A stretch of DNA of 8,829 nucleotides from Chloroflexota bacterium (GTDB lineage Bacteria; Chloroflexota; Anaerolineae; Promineifilales; Promineifilaceae), in assembly GCA_030599405.1 (NCBI GenBank), contig JAUVOB010000032.1, positions 1 through 8,829 of the forward strand, written 5' to 3'. Positions 5,002-8,829 of this stretch are shown here, piece by piece. The position numbers and the translations under genes are program-made. Every line of letters starts with the position of its first letter. Position 1 is the first letter of the stretch. The notes beneath the pieces are model-generated. The model searched no databases and had not been told where the DNA came from. It saw only the letters and a list, made by a program, of their open reading frames with translations.

Positions 5002-6849
5002 ATGCCTCTTTTACCGGGAGAGATCCTTAACAAGCGGTACCATGTTGTCCACCTGCTTGGAGAAGGGCACTATGGGGCCGTTTACCGTGCCTGGGATCTG
5101 ATCGACCAGCAACATGTTGCGATAAAGGAATATTTGAACACAACGGCCGAAACCCAGCGATTGTTTCGCGCCGAAGCAACCCGTCTGACTAGACTCAGCC
5201 ACCCCCAGTTACCTGCTGTCCGCGATCATTTTCATCTTGAAGATGCCGGGCAATACCTGATAAGTGACTATATAGATGGAGTGAGTTTGGGTGATCTGAT
5301 CGACGAGTACGGCCGGCTACCGACTGATCTCATTATCAGCTGGCTCCAGTCAGCGTGTGAACCGCTAACTTATCTACACGAGAAAGATCAAATCCACCTG
5401 AACATCAAACCGGACAACATCCGCCTCACTCCGCAAGGGGAGGTCGTGCTGGTCGATACAGGTCTTCCCGGACTCGGAATCGGCGTTGGAACCAGTGGGT
5501 TCGCCCCTCCGGAACAGCAGGCCCAAACTGCGGTCTCTTCTGCCAGCGACATCTACGGGATGGGCGCTACTTTGTACACATTGTTAACCTGCCAGAAGCC
5601 ACCTGATTCTCTACATCGAGAGAGCGGGCTTGAAGAGCTCATACCCGCGCGAGAAGTCAATCCCGATGTTGAGCCCTATTTATCAGTTGTCGCCAGCCGG
5701 GCGATGGATCTGCGCCCTGATGTACGCTTTGAGAGCGCCACTGATTTTGCCCAAGCTCTTGAGAGACCCATCGGCCGTCCCGACCAGAGTAGCGAGCGCG
5801 TGCGGCGAACTGATCCGGCTACTCCACCGGCGCCGGAACCCCGCGTTCCTCGAAGGAGTAGAAAGCACATCGAGCAGCGAACGATCCTCGGTTTGGCTGC
5901 AATACTGCTGATCTTCGTGGGTGTTGCTATTGGACTAGGTCTGGCAAATAGATCGCCAGCCAACCAAGAGATCAGGCTAGCAGCTACGGAGACACTCGAG
6001 TCCATCGTCGTCGCCGCTCTTACCGAAATCACCACACTCACACCTACGCCTAAACCAAGCGCTACTCCAATTCCTACCCCGGCTCCACACATAGACGAGA
6101 AGACGCAGGCGCGCATGATCTTCATTCCTGGCGGGCTATTCCGCATGGGCAATGACGCGGCCGATCCTGATGAAGCGCCTTTCCACAGGGTACGGTTGGA
6201 TCCCTATTTCATCGACGAGAAAGAGGTGGCAGTTGGCCAATACGCGCTTTGCGTAGAAGAGGGCGACTGCTCAGCCCCAGATCGACTCGGAGCAACGCTC
6301 TATCAGTCCTACTATAGCGATCCGGCTTTCGCCGATTACCCGGTCATCTTTGTCAGCTGGAATCACGCCCAAGATTTCTGTGCCTGGCGAGGTGCCCGTC
6401 TACCAACAGAAGCGGAATGGGAACGAGCCGCGGGTTTTGATGCCCAACAAGGGATACGGTATGTCTATCCATGGGGCGACGAGTTTGACGGTGAGTTACT
6501 CAACTTCTGTGATATCAACTGCCCAAATGCAGACAGAAATATCGATTATGATGATGGATATGGGGATACAGCACCTGCGGGTACTTTTCCGGAAGGTCGT
6601 ACACCCGTCAATCTCTTTGATATGTCTGGCAACGTGATGGAATGGGTGAGTGACTGGTACGATGCTGATTATTACCAGTACTCTACAGATACAAATCCAC
6701 AAGGACCATTAGAAGGCGAGTTTAAGGCACTTCGGGGAGGTTCCTGGTTGTCCGGCAAAGATGAAGTGCGCGTTAGTGGACGTAGCTCATTTCATCCTAC
6801 TGTTTCCCGGGCTAACCTGGGATTTCGTTGTGCTCTGACGGCACCCTAG
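5002..6849 (+). CDS. Membrane protein: kinase-like domain (probably catalytically impaired) fused to FGE/SUMF1-like domain
   Basis: This 615-residue protein has four parts. Residues 12-255 form a Hanks-type Ser/Thr kinase-like fold, with glycine loop GEGHYG (20-25), VAIK with Lys42, likely helix-C Glu58, catalytic loop IHLNIKPDN (131-139), DTG (152-154), short activation segment to PPEQ (169-172), Asp183 and Arg242. Residues 256-292 are a Pro/Arg-rich linker. Residues 294-316 are one membrane helix after a basic stretch, placing the kinase inside the cell. Residues 341-362 are a Thr/Pro-rich stalk and 371-613 an external FGE-sulfatase (SUMF1-like) domain: FIPGGLFRMG, RLPTEAEWERAA, YPWGDEF, NLFDMSGNVMEWVSDWY, LRGGSW, NLGFRC. 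HRD has become HLN, so the catalytic-base Asp is Asn134. FGE's active-site cysteines after GGS are absent (Ser584 and acidic residues instead). ATG 5002 follows the Nudix stop by 2 nt, with AAAGG before it. It may be a sensor or scaffold, or a weak kinase; residual activity is not excluded. Confidence 0.93.
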   Translation: MPLLPGEILNKRYHVVHLLGEGHYGAVYRAWDLIDQQHVAIKEYLNTTAETQRLFRAEATRLTRLSHPQLPAVRDHFHLEDAGQYLISDYIDGVSLGDLIDEYGRLPTDLIISWLQSACEPLTYLHEKDQIHLNIKPDNIRLTPQGEVVLVDTGLPGLGIGVGTSGFAPPEQQAQTAVSSASDIYGMGATLYTLLTCQKPPDSLHRESGLEELIPAREVNPDVEPYLSVVASRAMDLRPDVRFESATDFAQALERPIGRPDQSSERVRRTDPATPPAPEPRVPRRSRKHIEQRTILGLAAILLIFVGVAIGLGLANRSPANQEIRLAATETLESIVVAALTEITTLTPTPKPSATPIPTPAPHIDEKTQARMIFIPGGLFRMGNDAADPDEAPFHRVRLDPYFIDEKEVAVGQYALCVEEGDCSAPDRLGATLYQSYYSDPAFADYPVIFVSWNHAQDFCAWRGARLPTEAEWERAAGFDAQQGIRYVYPWGDEFDGELLNFCDINCPNADRNIDYDDGYGDTAPAGTFPEGRTPVNLFDMSGNVMEWVSDWYDADYYQYSTDTNPQGPLEGEFKALRGGSWLSGKDEVRVSGRSSFHPTVSRANLGFRCALTAP

Positions 6850-6864
6850 TAAATTAGCAACCCA

Positions 6865-6898
6865 ATTGTCAGCCCGCAGAACTGTGGACGCTGCCAAT
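6865..6898 (+). terminator. Long imperfect hairpin just after the operon, possible terminator without a T tract
   Basis: ATTGTCAGC (6865-6873) pairs with GCTGCCAAT (6890-6898) with a single mismatch. Inside it, CCGCAG (6874-6879) pairs with CTGTGG (6882-6887) with one G-T pair and a 2-nt bulge (6888-6889). The whole forms about 14 base pairs and begins 16 nt after the kinase-like stop. No run of T follows directly. It may act as a factor-dependent terminator, a 3'-end stabiliser or a processing site. The hairpin is seen in the sequence; its role is inferred. Confidence 0.45.
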
Positions 6899-7018
6899 AG
6901 GCACTATTTGATCGGCATGTAATTGATGATTATTGTATTTTCAGGATGTATTGACTCTCTGTTAGATAGACACGAACTCTGCGGAAGAGAACAAGTGTTT
7001 AGAAACATTTATAGTGAA

Positions 7019-7046
7019 TTGTTTTATTGGACTGATGGAGTATATT
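7019..7046 (+). promoter_or_regulatory. Candidate promoter for the histidine kinase gene
   Basis: TTGTTT (7019-7024, 3 of 6) and TATATT (7041-7046, 5 of 6) are spaced 16 nt apart. The start would be near 7053, giving a leader of about 160 nt. Alternatives nearby are TTGATC/TATTGT (6908-6936, 17-nt spacer) and an isolated TATAGT at 7010-7015. Which one is used cannot be decided by eye. Confidence 0.3.
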
Positions 7047-7212
7047 AGGGTGGAGCGTGCTCAGTTAACCGCTGGCGCGAGTATGCTAGCTGTTGTGGAG
7101 GGGCATGCTGCACCAAAACGAAGGCCATCGCACAACCGTGATCTGATGGCAATTTGTGCAAATCGACAGCATATTTTATGGGGCTCTTATCGCTGGAATC
7201 ACGGAAGGGGCC

Positions 7213-8829
7213 ATGATAGGTAATCCTGTGCCTGCAATTGACGGAGACAGTCAAATCATGCCAGAGGAAAGGGACTCTGTGGCGCTTGCGACTGCCTATC
7301 AAGCCTGCCTACGTCTTCAACATCTAAAGACGCCTGAGAGGCTTTCTCAGGAGATCATTGCCATTATTGAGGAGTCCCTTGGCTATGAAAACGCCGAGGT
7401 ACTCCTTGTTGACGAAGTTGCCGGGCGCTTGAAACCTTTCGCTACCGGAAAACAGAAACTCAGCGGCGAGCGCTCAGCCCAGGGCAATGTCGAATCACGC
7501 CCGATGCGAATTGGAGAGGGAGTCGTTGGCTCGGTGGCTAAGAGTGGACAGGCGATTCGAATCGGCGATATCAGACAAGAACCAAGGTATATTGAAGGAC
7601 GTGAGGACGTCCGCTCTCTGCTTTGTGTGCCAATGCGCGTTGGCGAACGTGTTATTGGCGTTATCACTGTGGAGGGCTCCCAGCTAGACGTATTTACCGA
7701 CCAAGATCAGGAGGTAATCAGCGTTGTGGCCGACCAAGTTGGTGTGGCTATCGAGAACGCTAATCTCTTCTCGCAGGTTCGTAGGTATGCTTCGGAACAA
7801 GAACAGCGGGTTGTGGCGCGTACGGCCGAGCTTGAGACGGTAATCGCCCAACTTGAGCAACAGACAGCCGAGCGGAAGATAACAGACGAAGCGCTGCTCC
7901 TATCCGAAACTCGCTACCGCTCACTTGTAGAACGGTATCCAGTTGTCATCTATACAACCGAGAGGATCAGCTCCAGGCGTACTTTGTACGTCAGTCCAGA
8001 GGTCGAAAGCAAGCTAGGTTATTCTCCGACCGAATGGACATCGAAAACAGTTTTGTGGTTTGCCTCCCTGCATCCTGAGGATCGAGATCGGGTTCTTAAT
8101 TCCATCGCCAACGCTAAGGCCAGTGAAGAACGCTCGCTGTCTCTAGAATACCGTCTATTTGGTCGCGATGGTCAAGTCTTCTGGTTTAGGGACGAGGCGG
8201 AGATCGTACGGGGCGAGGGAGGAAGACGTTTTGCATTACAGGGGATAATGTTAGATATCACCGACCACAAGTTAGAAGTGGCGGCAAATCAAAACCTCAT
8301 CAAAGATCTCAACAAGAAGAACAGCGAATTACAAACTCAGAAGGAAGGTTTGAGCGCTTTCAGTCATATGGTAGCCCATGACCTCAAGAACCCTTTGGCG
8401 ATTCTCCTTGGATTCGCCGAGGTGTTGAATCAAGATTATGTTGGGGGCGAAGACGAGCTGTTGAGCCAGGGTATATCATCCATCGTAGAGAATGGGCTTC
8501 GCATGGAGAGTATCATCGAAGAATTGTTGCTGCTGGCCGAGGTCCAACAGATCGAGGATATCGATCTAGAACCGCTCGACATGACTAGTATTATCAATGA
8601 AACACAGACCAGAGTGAGCCACCTTATCAACCAGCACGATGCCAAGGTTTCCGTGCCCGGGGCTTGGCCAACTGCCTTGGGTCATAAAGCGTGGGTGCAA
8701 GAGATTTGGGTCAACTATGTCAGTAATGCCATCATTCACGGCGGCCAACCTCCTGAAGTGGAGCTCGGAGCGATGGTGCAGCAGGATGGCATGGCCCGAT
8801 TTTGGGTCCAAGATAACGGCCCTGGAATA
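7213..8829 (+). CDS. Soluble sensor histidine kinase, GAF-PAS-HisKA-HATPase (3' end cut by window)
   Basis: The frame is open from 7147 to the right edge; from ATG 7213 it gives 539 residues. Residues 24-185 form a GAF domain (VPMRVGERVIGVITVEG at 139-155, then FTDQDQEVISVVADQVGVAIENA). Residues 190-232 are a coiled-coil helix. Residues 232-353 form a PAS domain with its C-terminal PAC part (HPEDRDRV, EYRLFGRDGQVFWFRDEAEI, LDITDHK). Residues 360-445 form the HisKA domain with H-box FSHMVAHDLKNPL, phospho-acceptor His389. The ATPase domain begins near 485, with N-box NYVSNAIIHGG (Asn505) and DNGPGI (534-539) at the edge; the remaining G boxes lie outside. No membrane helix is seen, so it is a cytoplasmic sensor. 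The ligand is unknown and no response regulator is in view. ATG 7213 is preceded by GGAAGGGG at close spacing; GTG 7156 (plus 19 residues) and ATG 7258 are alternatives. Confidence 0.93.
   Translation, partial: MIGNPVPAIDGDSQIMPEERDSVALATAYQACLRLQHLKTPERLSQEIIAIIEESLGYENAEVLLVDEVAGRLKPFATGKQKLSGERSAQGNVESRPMRIGEGVVGSVAKSGQAIRIGDIRQEPRYIEGREDVRSLLCVPMRVGERVIGVITVEGSQLDVFTDQDQEVISVVADQVGVAIENANLFSQVRRYASEQEQRVVARTAELETVIAQLEQQTAERKITDEALLLSETRYRSLVERYPVVIYTTERISSRRTLYVSPEVESKLGYSPTEWTSKTVLWFASLHPEDRDRVLNSIANAKASEERSLSLEYRLFGRDGQVFWFRDEAEIVRGEGGRRFALQGIMLDITDHKLEVAANQNLIKDLNKKNSELQTQKEGLSAFSHMVAHDLKNPLAILLGFAEVLNQDYVGGEDELLSQGISSIVENGLRMESIIEELLLLAEVQQIEDIDLEPLDMTSIINETQTRVSHLINQHDAKVSVPGAWPTALGHKAWVQEIWVNYVSNAIIHGGQPPEVELGAMVQQDGMARFWVQDNGPGI

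Larger units (their letters stand above)
6850..7212. other. Non-coding region between the kinase-like gene and the histidine kinase gene
   Basis: These 363 bases start with a long imperfect hairpin (6865-6898). An AT-richer stretch (about 6905-7050) follows with several promoter-like boxes, and then a leader running to the histidine kinase. A 69-codon plus-strand frame (7014-7223) and an 85-codon minus-strand frame (7045-7302) carry no recognisable motifs and look like chance. The histidine-kinase frame is itself open back to a TGA at 7144-7146. Confidence 0.6.

Noticed and set aside
6700..7212. Possible diversity-generating retroelement: FGE/lectin-fold protein with its variable C-terminus followed by a non-coding region
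   Set aside because: FGE-like lectin folds are common retroelement targets, so I looked for a template copy of the last 120 bases of the gene in 6850-7212. None was seen, there is no reverse transcriptase in the window, and the gene end is not unusually rich in adenine-specific codon variation.
7014..7223. 69-codon plus-strand frame before the histidine kinase
   Set aside because: No motif, no good Shine-Dalgarno, and it ends inside the start of the histidine kinase in another frame.

Overview
The window looks like ordinary bacterial chromosome of moderate GC, most likely from a Chloroflexota-type bacterium (Anaerolineae-like). That placement is an inference. It rests on the mix of a TMEM260/DUF2723-family membrane glycosyltransferase, a fused Ser/Thr-kinase-like and formylglycine-generating-enzyme-like (FGE-like) membrane protein with a Thr/Pro-rich stalk, and a soluble GAF-PAS histidine kinase. 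No rRNA, tRNA, CRISPR array, insertion sequence, phage gene or plasmid gene was seen.

Layout: (1) 1-670, minus strand: 5' part of a DUF2723/TMEM260-type membrane protein that runs off the left edge. (2) 671-1084: non-coding region ending in a good sigma70-like promoter and Shine-Dalgarno for the next gene. (3) 1085-2248, plus: PLP-dependent trans-sulfuration enzyme (cystathionine gamma-synthase/lyase family). (4) 2278-3264, plus: six-helix YihY/BrkB-family membrane protein, 29 nt downstream. (5) 3320-4210, minus: class I SAM-dependent methyltransferase, convergent with the YihY gene. (6) 4211-4402: divergent promoter region. (7) 4403-4999, plus: Nudix hydrolase, followed after 2 nt by (8) 5002-6849, plus: a one-pass membrane protein with a kinase-like domain inside and an FGE/SUMF1-like domain outside. 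A long imperfect hairpin follows its stop codon. (9) 6850-7212: non-coding leader region. (10) 7213-8829, plus: GAF-PAS-HisKA-HATPase sensor histidine kinase, cut by the right edge.

The only strong functional linkage is the Nudix/kinase-like pair, which almost certainly shares a transcript. The kinase-like half has lost the HRD catalytic aspartate (HLN instead of HRD). The FGE-like half lacks the two catalytic cysteines of true FGE. The protein may therefore be a two-domain membrane scaffold or sensor rather than two enzymes. This is the most interesting object in the window. The other genes are recognisable housekeeping or signalling families with no visible common pathway. I found no convincing defence system, mobile element or wholly new system.
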